Below, piece by piece: positions 15,720 to 24,116 of a stretch of 64,000 nucleotides of DNA. Each line of letters begins with the position of its first letter. The first letter of the stretch is position 1. Origin of the DNA: Pedobacter mucosus (lineage in GTDB: Bacteria > Bacteroidota > Bacteroidia > Sphingobacteriales > Sphingobacteriaceae); assembly GCF_022200785.1 (NCBI RefSeq), contig NZ_CP087585.1, positions 1,426,001-1,490,000 on the forward strand, in the 5' to 3' direction. A model generated the notes under the pieces. The model saw only the letters and a list, made by a program, of their open reading frames with translations. It had not been told where the DNA came from and ran no database searches. Both the position numbers and the translations under genes were made by a program.

Positions 15720-17610
15720 GTGCTAATTTTAGATAGTCTGCGGCGTTAACGTCATTTATAAATTTTGAAAATTCATTATACTTTTCCGCAGGAAAAGTTC
15801 CATCATTCAGAATAAATTTTCGATAATAGGTAAGCTTTTTGCCCTCTAGTGTTACTTTACTTTGGTATTCTCCAAAAGCGCATTTAAAATTATTATCCTC
15901 CAAACGGATTAAATTTGTTTCAACATTTGCTGGTAAGTCGTAAATAATAACATCCTCATCTGTAAAACCTCTATTAATATACACGGGCAAAACTCTGTTC
16001 TTAGTTTCCGGTATAGATCGTTTTACGTTGAAAGCATTTACCTGTAGAAACATTTTATTCCCATTTACCGCAACGTAATTTTTAATATTTAGAGAAACAT
16101 TTTCTGTCAAAACAGGATTGATGTCTTTCTTTTGAGCGTATTTTATCGTTTCAAAATTTATATTATCGATATTATAAGTTGCTTTTAACATTTTATTCTG
16201 TTCAGTAAAGGGTTTCCCAACAATATTTTCTTGATTATCATATTGCGCACCAGAAAAAACTGTTGTCATATTACCACTAATATTTCCTTCTTGATCAATC
16301 GCCATTACGCCATTTCTCACCTGCAAATTATTAGATGTAGTTAATTTTGGCGTATGTAATATTTTCCCTCCTTCTGCTGTGCAGGCAAAAACTAATCTAT
16401 CATCTGTAAAGTCACTTAAAAAGCCAAAAGGAATCTTCTGGCTTGTACATTCCAACCAAGTGCTATCACCTTTTAATGGTAAACATAGAATAATATGATT
16501 GCCTTGAATCATGCTGGCGTAATTTGGATCCATGCTTTTTTTCTCTGAACCTGCTTCCACAACACAGTATAATGATTCTATTTCAACTGCTTTCAATAAA
16601 CTCTGCATGTAGTTTACCAGTGCTTTGCAATCTCCATAACCTAATCGATCTACCTCATTTGCAGCAATCGGTTGGAAACCTCCAATACCAATTTGAACAC
16701 TGATATATCTTGTTTTCTCTTGTAAGTATTGATAGATTTTTCGGGCTTTTTCTTTATCCGATTTCTCGTCTTTAACCAAATCTTTTACAAACTGAACAGT
16801 AACAGGCGGCAATTGTCCTCTATCTTTTAGCAAATCATTATAAACCCATTTCCCCAATTCCTGCCAGTTGCTATAATTTCCTTTGTGGTTATAATATGTA
16901 AATTGTTGTGGTGCAATCTGGATGCTGGTTTGATAAGTTTCAAGATTTGGACTATAAAGTTCTTCTTTAACTGCTACAATGTTGGCCGCAGTCCAAACCA
17001 ATTTTTTCTGTTTTTCATCGATTGTTTCAACAGGTTTGCCAATATAATTTTGTGCTTTTATTCGTATTTGATCCGTCGGTTTAGATATGAAAGTGTATGT
17101 GCTTTTCTCGATAGAAACATCATTTGCAGGCTGAGGATTCCAATTCGGAATAATAAGATTCTGCTTATTTCTAATTTCATAATTGTAAACAACTGTAAAC
17201 GGATACTGATTTACAGCTGGCAAAAAGTGTTTTACCCTGCTGTCTACAAATAATGAAAAGCCATCTGCTGCGCTTACATCAATAAAATCATTTTGCGAAA
17301 ATTTATTTATTAGTTTACCTACCGAATTATAAACCTCGCCTTTAATGCTTTTTATCTGTGTGTTTTTATCATAATACAGTACTAAACGAGCATCAGCTTC
17401 TCCATTTTCGTTAAATACCGTTATGGCTTTTTTAACATTATACATCACATTATCTGGCGAACGCATGTCGATAGTAGTTTCTTCATTTCTAATACATGAA
17501 TTTGCTCTACTTTTTAAGTTTGATGGAATTAAATCTATATCATAATTATCCTGTGCGAAACTTGTTAGCGTAAATAAAATCAATGAAAAAAGGATTAGCG
17601 AAGCTTTCAT
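15703..17610 (-). CDS. DUF3857/transglutaminase-like exported protein (catalytic Cys present)
   Basis: The 635-residue protein has a signal peptide (MKASLILFSLILFTLTSFAQ). The N-terminal half is DUF3857 (RLVLYYDKNTQIKSIKGEVY, then YPFTVVYNYEIRNKQ). Near residues 290-380 is a transglutaminase-like core with the candidate nucleophile in RLGYGDCKALVNYMQSLL and a following HIILCLPL strand. A C-terminal region of about 150 residues resembles DUF3858. Its start codon directly abuts the stop of a paralogous gene upstream, so the two are one transcript. The physiological substrate is unknown. Export suggests an envelope or peptide-handling role. Confidence 0.82.
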   Translation of the reverse strand: MKASLILFSLILFTLTSFAQDNYDIDLIPSNLKSRANSCIRNEETTIDMRSPDNVMYNVKKAITVFNENGEADARLVLYYDKNTQIKSIKGEVYNSVGKLINKFSQNDFIDVSAADGFSLFVDSRVKHFLPAVNQYPFTVVYNYEIRNKQNLIIPNWNPQPANDVSIEKSTYTFISKPTDQIRIKAQNYIGKPVETIDEKQKKLVWTAANIVAVKEELYSPNLETYQTSIQIAPQQFTYYNHKGNYSNWQELGKWVYNDLLKDRGQLPPVTVQFVKDLVKDEKSDKEKARKIYQYLQEKTRYISVQIGIGGFQPIAANEVDRLGYGDCKALVNYMQSLLKAVEIESLYCVVEAGSEKKSMDPNYASMIQGNHIILCLPLKGDSTWLECTSQKIPFGFLSDFTDDRLVFACTAEGGKILHTPKLTTSNNLQVRNGVMAIDQEGNISGNMTTVFSGAQYDNQENIVGKPFTEQNKMLKATYNIDNINFETIKYAQKKDINPVLTENVSLNIKNYVAVNGNKMFLQVNAFNVKRSIPETKNRVLPVYINRGFTDEDVIIYDLPANVETNLIRLEDNNFKCAFGEYQSKVTLEGKKLTYYRKFILNDGTFPAEKYNEFSKFINDVNAADYLKLALSLKK

Positions 17611-19584
17611 TTATTTTGATTTTTTGATTAAGAATTCAGTTTTTTGATTTTGAATAATCTTACTATAAAACTCTTTTAAAATAAGGTATTCATCTGGTTG
17701 ATAAATTGCCTTATTAAACTGCAATATCTGACTTAACGATAACGTACCGGCTTCTAAGCCCGTTCTTAAAAGATATCTTCCGCCTAAATCTGGTAATCCT
17801 ATGGCCATATCTTTTGGCTTTTCAATAAGGCCAAAATCGTTAGGAACTGTTATATTAATGATGATTCGTTCATCAGATGCTGCACCTAAATCAACTGGAT
17901 AAGTTCGATCATTTAAATTAAATGGATTTTTGGTAATTGTGCTTATAAAAAATGGACTAAAATAAAATTGATCTTTATTTTTATCACCAATTATAGAAAA
18001 TTCAACCTCGTATTTTTCTGTTAATGGGTTTTCTACACTGTCTAAATTACTAATGCTTTGATCTAAAATTTTTATTCTGGTAAGCCGCTCATCAAGCTTT
18101 TCTACATATTCTGCCGGAGAATTGTACTTTTTAATTTCCATGCGCTTATTAAGAGCGGCATAACCCTGGCTAACTGTTGTAATGGTGCCAGTAATTTTGC
18201 CGTCAGCATTTAAAATGCCATTTACAATATAGCTTGATGCAGTTTTTTGACTTGCTTTTAAATCAATCCAATAAGATGGTTTTTTTAAATTTATAACTCT
18301 ACCTTGATCATTGATGCACCTCAGGGGTAATAATCCAAATGGAAGTAAAGGTTCCGTAGCATCTAATAAATAACTTTTATCTCCGATATTCACTTTTGCA
18401 ATAACATAATCAAAGTCAGATATTACTGGATAAAGCTTATTAATATTACCGTTTGATCTTGTTGAAAGAATTACCGCTTCAGCATCCAAATTGGCTGCAG
18501 AAAGTGCTGCTATCAATCCTAAATTTATATCAGCAACATTCCCTGATCTTGTATCAATGGCCTTTTTAATGTTATCTATAGAATATTTTCCGAAGTAATT
18601 ATCCCACTTAATTTGTTTTTTAAAATAATTAAAAATGGCTTTTGCTTTACCTAAATCATCGGTCTCATTTTTAATAATTGTCGGAACTAAATCTTTAAAA
18701 AGATCTTTTTTCTTCATTTGCGATCCGAAAGATTTATCAGATACTAAGTCATAATCAATGTCTCGCCAGCTTTTGGTATAAGAAGTTTTTCCACCACGCG
18801 GATTAGTAACATCAGATAACTCGAAATAAACAGCAGATTTAAAATTACTCGATGCAGTCATATAATCCTCTTCTATAAAGGCAGGAATATTTTTCATCAA
18901 GTAACTGATTTTGGAGCAATCGATTGAAGAACCAGAAATTCTTAGGCATTCTTTAGAAAGTTCAACTTTTTGATCAGTTAACTTTTGAAAACCCCTTAGT
19001 GATACATTATAGTTGTAAATGCCAGGAATGTAAACTAGGTATTCGCTTATTACTTTCGGTATATTACTTTGAAATTCCCATGTTTTAAAATTGAAAAGAT
19101 TAGGCGATCGCAACTTATAACTGTATTCTATAACAGATCCTTCCCTTAAATTTGGAAGTGTAAATTTGGTTAGCCTTGTATATTTGGATCTATTTTCAGT
19201 AAAAACACTTTTCGAGCTCATTAAGGTTTCCTCGAATTTACCGTTAATGTAATTAAAAGTAGAAGCTTTTAACTCTGAAATGGTTTCTTCCCGGTTATCA
19301 TCCTTATAAGTGGGGATAATAATATTTGCCTCTTTAAAGCCTTCCTTGTTAAAAATTTTAATTTTTACATGATGTTCAAATACCAACTCAATTTTGCCAT
19401 TCGCATCATCAACTTGTATGGATGTAGTTCCAAATTCTTTTAAAACAACAGCATTTGCATTACTATCAATCACTTTATTATCAAATTCTATATCTTCAAA
19501 AGTAATGGCGCCATAATTAAAATTTTGAGCTTTTGCAGTCAAACTGAGCAGATAAATGCAAGCGATAATTAGTATTTGTTTCAT
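17611..19584 (-). CDS. DUF3857 protein with degenerate transglutaminase-like core
   Basis: A 657-residue exported protein (signal peptide MKQILIIACIYLLSLTAKAQ), paralogous in layout to the gene downstream. DUF3857 hallmarks are KASTFNYINGKFEE and NLREGSVIEYSYKLRSPNLF. In the transglutaminase-like segment the expected Cys position reads RSGNVADINLGLIAALSAA with no Cys, and the later strand is FDYVIAKVNI without His. It therefore probably binds rather than cleaves or crosslinks. The 0-bp spacing to the next gene implies coordinated amounts of an active and an inactive family member. Confidence 0.8.
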   Translation of the reverse strand: MKQILIIACIYLLSLTAKAQNFNYGAITFEDIEFDNKVIDSNANAVVLKEFGTTSIQVDDANGKIELVFEHHVKIKIFNKEGFKEANIIIPTYKDDNREETISELKASTFNYINGKFEETLMSSKSVFTENRSKYTRLTKFTLPNLREGSVIEYSYKLRSPNLFNFKTWEFQSNIPKVISEYLVYIPGIYNYNVSLRGFQKLTDQKVELSKECLRISGSSIDCSKISYLMKNIPAFIEEDYMTASSNFKSAVYFELSDVTNPRGGKTSYTKSWRDIDYDLVSDKSFGSQMKKKDLFKDLVPTIIKNETDDLGKAKAIFNYFKKQIKWDNYFGKYSIDNIKKAIDTRSGNVADINLGLIAALSAANLDAEAVILSTRSNGNINKLYPVISDFDYVIAKVNIGDKSYLLDATEPLLPFGLLPLRCINDQGRVINLKKPSYWIDLKASQKTASSYIVNGILNADGKITGTITTVSQGYAALNKRMEIKKYNSPAEYVEKLDERLTRIKILDQSISNLDSVENPLTEKYEVEFSIIGDKNKDQFYFSPFFISTITKNPFNLNDRTYPVDLGAASDERIIINITVPNDFGLIEKPKDMAIGLPDLGGRYLLRTGLEAGTLSLSQILQFNKAIYQPDEYLILKEFYSKIIQNQKTEFLIKKSK

Positions 19585-19600
19585 TTAGAGATCATTAATT

Positions 19601-19618
19601 TTGCTACTAATGTAGCAA
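19601..19618. promoter_or_regulatory. Perfect 7-bp inverted repeat upstream of the DUF3857 operon
   Basis: TTGCTAC (19601-19607), TAAT, GTAGCAA (19612-19618), with its edge 17 bp before the start codon at 19584 on the minus strand. It could be an operator or a leader hairpin of the DUF3857 pair. Confidence 0.35.
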
Positions 19619-19758
19619 CTAACGCATATAAAAAAATAAAAATTATATTATTAAATTAATGTGTTGATTTCTTAAACAAATCAAACCTTTTTAGCACTTT
19701 TGAGTAAACGAAATTTAAGGTTGTTAAGAATCTTCACTTCCTTAATTAAATTAAAAAA

Positions 19759-20718
19759 ATGAAATTAAATTTAAAACGTCCTTTAGCATTCTTTGATCTT
19801 GAGGCAACAGGTATAAATGTGGGTGCTGACAGAATAGTTGAAATTGCAATTTTAAAAGCGATGCCTGATGGTACTGAGGTTGTAAAAACCTGGCGTGTTA
19901 ACCCAGAAATGCCTATTCCGCTCCAAACATCTTTAATACATGGAATCTACGATGAGGATATAGCAAACGAGCCGACTTTTAAAGCGCTGGCGTTAGAAAT
20001 AGCTGCATTTTTTGGTGAAAGTGACTTAGCTGGTTACAATTCAAATAAATTTGATATTCCAATGCTTTTGGAAGAATTTTTACGTTCTGGCGTTGATTTT
20101 GATATGAGCGATAGAAAGTTTGTTGATGTTCAAAATATCTTTCATCAAATGGAACAACGTACATTAAAGGCTGCTTATAAATTTTATTGTCAAGAGGATT
20201 TGATAAATGCCCACGCAGCGGAAGCCGATGTTATTGCGACATATAAAGTGTTACTTGGACAGCTTGCGATGTACAAAGAAACAGAATTTGAAAGCAAACA
20301 AGGTGTAAAAAGTGTACCTGTTGTTAACGATGTTGATGCTTTGCATGTTTTTACGAACATAAACAAACCGGTAGATTTTGCTGGTAGAATGGTTTATAAC
20401 GATGATAATGAAGTTTGTTTTAATTTTGGTAAACATAAAGGTAAGACTGCAGAACAGGTTTTTTCAGTTGAGCCTAGCTATTATGCCTGGATGAAACAGG
20501 GTGATTTTCCTTTATATACAAAGAAAAAGTTAGATGAAGAATGGTCTAAATTTAACGCCAAGAAAAACGAAAATAAAGCAGCTGTCCGTCCGCAAACGAA
20601 TAACCCTGCGCCAAGGCCGCAACCAAGACCACAGGTTCAGCAACAAGCAAAACCAAAACCAGCTGAGCCAATAAATAATGATATGCTAGAACAATTAAAA
20701 CTGAAATTTGGCAAATAA
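19759..20718 (+). CDS. DEDDh 3'-5' exonuclease with DUF3820-like module
   Basis: The 319-residue protein has an N-terminal RNase T/DNA polymerase III epsilon-type domain: Exo I AFFDLEATGINVG (D13, E15), Exo II LAGYNSNKFDIPMLL, and Exo III NAHAAEADVIATYKVLLG. A region near residues 218-250 (NFGKHKGKTAEQVF, SYYAWMKQGDFP) matches DUF3820, a small DNA/RNA-associated module. A Pro/Gln/Lys-rich linker (PRPQPRPQVQQQAKPKP) precedes a short C-terminal helix MLEQLKLKFGK. It is divergent from the DUF3857 pair and followed after 37 bp by the peptidase gene. Confidence 0.88.
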   Translation: MKLNLKRPLAFFDLEATGINVGADRIVEIAILKAMPDGTEVVKTWRVNPEMPIPLQTSLIHGIYDEDIANEPTFKALALEIAAFFGESDLAGYNSNKFDIPMLLEEFLRSGVDFDMSDRKFVDVQNIFHQMEQRTLKAAYKFYCQEDLINAHAAEADVIATYKVLLGQLAMYKETEFESKQGVKSVPVVNDVDALHVFTNINKPVDFAGRMVYNDDNEVCFNFGKHKGKTAEQVFSVEPSYYAWMKQGDFPLYTKKKLDEEWSKFNAKKNENKAAVRPQTNNPAPRPQPRPQVQQQAKPKPAEPINNDMLEQLKLKFGK

Positions 20719-20755
20719 GCAAAGGTAAAAACTTAAGCTTAAAGCGAAAACAAAA

Positions 20756-22615
20756 ATGAAAGCAAGACAAATTCTTAGCATTTTGCTATTTTCAGTAGTA
20801 TCTGTAAGTGCCCAAATCCAACTTCCTATAGAGCCAGTTTTTCAAAATACTTATTTAAAAGAAACACGTTCAGCATCTGGAAAACCAGGGAAAAACTATT
20901 GGCAGAATACTTCAAAATATAATATTAAGGTTAATTTTAATCCTGTTAATAGGGTTCTTAATGGAAATGTTGAAATAACTTATACCAATAATAGTCCAGA
21001 TATTTTAAAAGAAATTTGGTTCAAGCTTTATCCAAATCTCTATAAAAAAGGAACCCCTAGAAAATCTAAATTTGCTGAAGCAGATTTAGGTGATGGCGTA
21101 ACAATTGAAAAGTTGAGCACAGGCGGAAATGCAATAACTGATTTTAAAATCGACGGTACAAATATGACTGTTAATGTACCTGCTGTTGCTCCCGGCAAAA
21201 CCATTACCTTTTCTATTACCTACCATTATACCATAAATAAAGGTTCTCATATGCGTACTGGGCAAGTTGATGAAGGATCGCATTTTATAGCCTATTTTTT
21301 CCCGAGAATTGCAGTTTATGATGATGTTGATGGATGGAATAAGTTTCCTTATACGGGCGCAGAAGAATTTTATAATGATTTTGATCAATTTAACGCAGAA
21401 GTTACCGTTCCAGGCGGTTATGCAGTTTGGGCTACTGGCGATTTAAAAAATCCTTCTGAAGTATTTCAAAAAAATATTGTTTCAAAACTATTGGCTGCAG
21501 AACAAAGCGATGCGGTTATTGACGTAATTTCCAGTCAGGATTTGGGCGAAAAAAAAGTAACTCAACCAAAAGCTTTTAACACTTTTAAATTTGAAGCTAA
21601 AAATGTTACCGATTTTGTTTTTGCTTTAAGTGATCATTATTTATGGAAATCTTCGAGTTTAGTGGTTGATCCCAATACAAAAAGAAGAACACGTGTTGAT
21701 GCCGTCTTCAATCCAAAACATAAAGACTATTATGAAGTAATAAATTTTGCCCGTAAAACGGTTGAATCTATGAGTTCTACTTTTCCAAAGTGGCCTTTTC
21801 CTTATAACCACGAAACTATTTTTGATGGTTTGGATCAAATGGAATATCCAATGATGGTGAATGATAATCCGGTTGATAACCGAGTTGACGCTATAACCTT
21901 AACTGATCACGAAATTTTTCATACCATGTTTCCTTTTTACATGGGAATTAATGAAACTAAATACGGTTGGATGGACGAGGGCTGGGCTACAATTGGGGAG
22001 TGGTTAATTTCGCCAATGATTGATTCAACAATTGTTGATGAATATGGAATTCAGCTGACTGCATCTTCGTCTGGAGGAAACGGTGATTCACCAATTATGA
22101 CGCTAACACCTGATTTAAAAGGATCAGGTTCTTTTACAAACTCCTATCCGAAGCCAGGTTTAGGTTATCTTTTTGTTAAAGATTATTTAGGAGAGGAGTT
22201 GTTTACCAAGGCATTACATCATTACATGAGAAATTGGAATGGGAAACATCCAATGCCTTACGATTTTTTTAATAGCATAAATGAAGGTAGCGGAAAAAAT
22301 TTAAACTGGTTTTGGAAACCTTGGTTTTTTGAAGGTGGAGTAGTGGATTTAGCCATTAAATCGGTGGATAAATCTACCGAAGGTTATATGATTACGGTTG
22401 AAAATAAAGGGATAAAACCATTGCCGATAGATTTAACCTTAAATTTTACTGATGGATCAGTTCAAAAAAACCATTCTACTATTGGAGTTTGGGAAAATGG
22501 AAATAAAGAGGTTAAAATCGAAATTAAAACGACTAAGAAGTTAAATAAAGTAGTTATGGGCAGTGCTCACGTGCCTGATAAAGTGAAAAGTGATAATAGT
22601 TTTTCGGTAAATTAA
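20756..22615 (+). CDS. M1-family (gluzincin) metallopeptidase, exported
   Basis: A 619-residue secreted or periplasmic zinc peptidase. The signal peptide is MKARQILSILLFSVVSVSAQ. An N-terminal beta domain starts KYNIKVNFNPVNRVLNGNVE. The catalytic domain holds H385-E386-I-F-H389, and the third zinc ligand E408 lies 19 residues on, in WMDEGWATIGEW. The exopeptidase GxMEN-type motif is replaced by GLDQMEYPMMVND, where E can serve for N-terminal amine recognition. A C-terminal beta domain completes it. The substrate is probably N-terminal residues of peptides. The arrangement is ordinary for Bacteroidota M1-like enzymes. Confidence 0.9.
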   Translation: MKARQILSILLFSVVSVSAQIQLPIEPVFQNTYLKETRSASGKPGKNYWQNTSKYNIKVNFNPVNRVLNGNVEITYTNNSPDILKEIWFKLYPNLYKKGTPRKSKFAEADLGDGVTIEKLSTGGNAITDFKIDGTNMTVNVPAVAPGKTITFSITYHYTINKGSHMRTGQVDEGSHFIAYFFPRIAVYDDVDGWNKFPYTGAEEFYNDFDQFNAEVTVPGGYAVWATGDLKNPSEVFQKNIVSKLLAAEQSDAVIDVISSQDLGEKKVTQPKAFNTFKFEAKNVTDFVFALSDHYLWKSSSLVVDPNTKRRTRVDAVFNPKHKDYYEVINFARKTVESMSSTFPKWPFPYNHETIFDGLDQMEYPMMVNDNPVDNRVDAITLTDHEIFHTMFPFYMGINETKYGWMDEGWATIGEWLISPMIDSTIVDEYGIQLTASSSGGNGDSPIMTLTPDLKGSGSFTNSYPKPGLGYLFVKDYLGEELFTKALHHYMRNWNGKHPMPYDFFNSINEGSGKNLNWFWKPWFFEGGVVDLAIKSVDKSTEGYMITVENKGIKPLPIDLTLNFTDGSVQKNHSTIGVWENGNKEVKIEIKTTKKLNKVVMGSAHVPDKVKSDNSFSVN

Positions 22616-22660
22616 TTTTAATAAAGCAAAAAGCTAACTGCCTTTACGATGATTTTTTTG

Positions 22661-22730
22661 GCGTTTTAACACGCTGTTCGCGGTATCCCCGATTGAAAAA
22701 ATCGGGGGATGCCGCTCCCATCGTTAACGC
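22661..22730 (+). repeat. Hairpin repeat element, copy A
   Basis: Begins GCGTTTTAACACGCT and ends ATCGTTAACGC. The core is AT, an 8-bp stem CCCCGATT / AATCGGGG with loop GAAAA, one unpaired G, then AT and GCCGCT. The same flanks and loop recur in copies B (55579-55652, minus) and C (59153-59214, plus) with different stem sequences. It lies in the convergent gap between the M1 peptidase and queG. Confidence 0.75.
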
Positions 22731-22776
22731 AAAACCTATAGTAATACATCAGGATTCCTTAACCATCTTAATTAAA

Positions 22777-23712
22777 CTACCCTTGTTTTAAGAAATCGAT
22801 GTTCCGCTTTAATCCGGAAAATTTTGTTCTTTTTACTGCCGACCCTTTAAAAACCTTTTTGAAAACTTCATCAGTTATTTCAATAAGGTCTTTTTGATTT
22901 AATTCTAGAAGACCATTTTCTGGTTTAAATGCATCTTCATCATGTACTTTCGAAAAGCGATTCCAAGGGCAAACATCCTGACAAATATCGCAGCCAAACA
23001 TCCAATTGCTCATTTTATCTTTGAATTCCTTAGGAATTTCATTTTTGAGTTCTATGGTAAGATAAGAAATACATTTTGTGCCATCTACCACTTGAGGTGC
23101 AATTATTGCATCAGTAGGGCAAGCATCTAAACATCGGGTGCAGGTTCCGCAATGATCGGTTTGAAACGGATGATCATAATCTAATTCTAAATCAACAATA
23201 AGCTCTGCTAAAAAGAAAAAGGAGCCATCTGTTTTACTAATTAAATTTGAGTTCTTTCCAATCCATCCAATTCCAGATTTTTTTGCCCAAGCCCGATCCA
23301 AAACTGGTGCCGAATCTACAAAAGCCCTACCCGACACCTCACCAATGTTTTCTTCAATAAAGAAAGTTAACGCTTTTAATTTCTCTTTTATTACATGATG
23401 ATAATCTTCTCCATAAGCATATTTAGAAATTTTTGGTGCACTTGGATCCAATTGTCTTTCGTCTGTATAATAATTTAAGGATAAAGAAATAACAGATTTG
23501 GCATCATCAACTAACAATCTGGGGTCAAGACGCTTATCGAAATAATTTTCCATATATTTCATTTCGCCATGATGATTTTGATGAAGCCATTTTTCCAATC
23601 TTGGGGCTTCAGCTTCAAGAAATTCTGCTTTGGAGATGCCGCAGGCTAAAAACCCTAATCTAAGCGCCTCATCTTTAATTAACTGACTATATTTTGAAGT
23701 ATTGTTGTACAC
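22777..23712 (-). CDS. queG: Epoxyqueuosine reductase
   Basis: Reduces epoxyqueuosine to queuosine in tRNA wobble position 34, using cobalamin and two 4Fe-4S clusters. The clusters are seen in [12 protein letters not shown] and [10 protein letters not shown] near residues 190-250. The N-terminal half ([20 protein letters not shown], the catalytic-Asp region [20 protein letters not shown], and [10 protein letters not shown]) binds the B12 cofactor. The 311-residue length is typical. The start is a GTG at 23710-23712, in the right place for the family N-terminus, and an exact minus-7 box lies only 7 bp upstream, so any leader is very short. Confidence 0.95.
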   Translation of the reverse strand: MYNNTSKYSQLIKDEALRLGFLACGISKAEFLEAEAPRLEKWLHQNHHGEMKYMENYFDKRLDPRLLVDDAKSVISLSLNYYTDERQLDPSAPKISKYAYGEDYHHVIKEKLKALTFFIEENIGEVSGRAFVDSAPVLDRAWAKKSGIGWIGKNSNLISKTDGSFFFLAELIVDLELDYDHPFQTDHCGTCTRCLDACPTDAIIAPQVVDGTKCISYLTIELKNEIPKEFKDKMSNWMFGCDICQDVCPWNRFSKVHDEDAFKPENGLLELNQKDLIEITDEVFKKVFKGSAVKRTKFSGLKRNIDFLKQG

Positions 23713-23719
23713 AGATTGC

Positions 23720-23727
23720 CAAAGATA
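23720..23727 (-). promoter_or_regulatory. Minus-7 box candidate TATCTTTG for queG
   Basis: Exact TAnnTTTG match on the minus strand, seven bases before the GTG start at 23712. No clear minus-33 TTTG is seen. If used, the queG mRNA would have almost no leader. Confidence 0.45.
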
Positions 23728-23841
23728 AGGCTTAAGATTAAAACCTTTTTACTAATCACTTGTTCTATTTACAGAAAACTAACTAAATTGATATAATCGT
23801 ACAAATTAAGTTTGTATAATTTTAAACTCAAACTAAATATA

Positions 23842-24048
23842 ATGGAAAATGTAGAACCACAACATACGGAATCAGGAGCAAATCCTAAACCAATTGAACA
23901 AGATTACGAAACCCACAAAGAAGATCCAGGTCCTGCAAAGCCAGCAGTAACAGAAAAAGATGAAAATGGAGCCGGACAGGCAATGAAATGGATTATACCT
24001 ATAATCGTAATAGGATTATTAGTTTGGTGGTTTCTGATAAGAAAATAA
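23842..24048 (+). CDS. Small tail-anchored membrane protein, 68 aa
   Basis: I start at ATG 23842 (MENVEPQHTESG), because an upstream in-frame alternative lies in AT-rich promoter-like sequence. The product has a disordered acidic/Pro-rich head (about 45 residues) and one C-terminal transmembrane helix (MKWIIPIIVIGLLVWWFLIRK). No domain is recognised. The gene stands alone and is followed by a textbook terminator, which supports it being a real, independently transcribed gene. Confidence 0.65.
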   Translation: MENVEPQHTESGANPKPIEQDYETHKEDPGPAKPAVTEKDENGAGQAMKWIIPIIVIGLLVWWFLIRK

Positions 24049-24071
24049 ATAAATTCTTTAGGTTAGTGAAG

Positions 24072-24101
24072 TGCCGGTCAGTCATGTGACCGGCATTTTT
24101 T
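24072..24101 (+). terminator. Strong intrinsic terminator
   Basis: TGCCGGTCA (24072-24080), loop GTCATG, TGACCGGCA (24087-24095), then six T. The 9-bp perfect GC-rich stem ends transcription of the small membrane protein gene. It converges on the GNAT-nitrilase gene. Confidence 0.9.
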
Positions 24102-24116
24102 GTTTAAAGATAAAGT

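Noticed and set aside
16885..17253. 122-aa ORF opposite the DUF3857 gene
   Set aside because: Low-complexity Cys/Asn/Ile-rich shadow of a well-supported gene.
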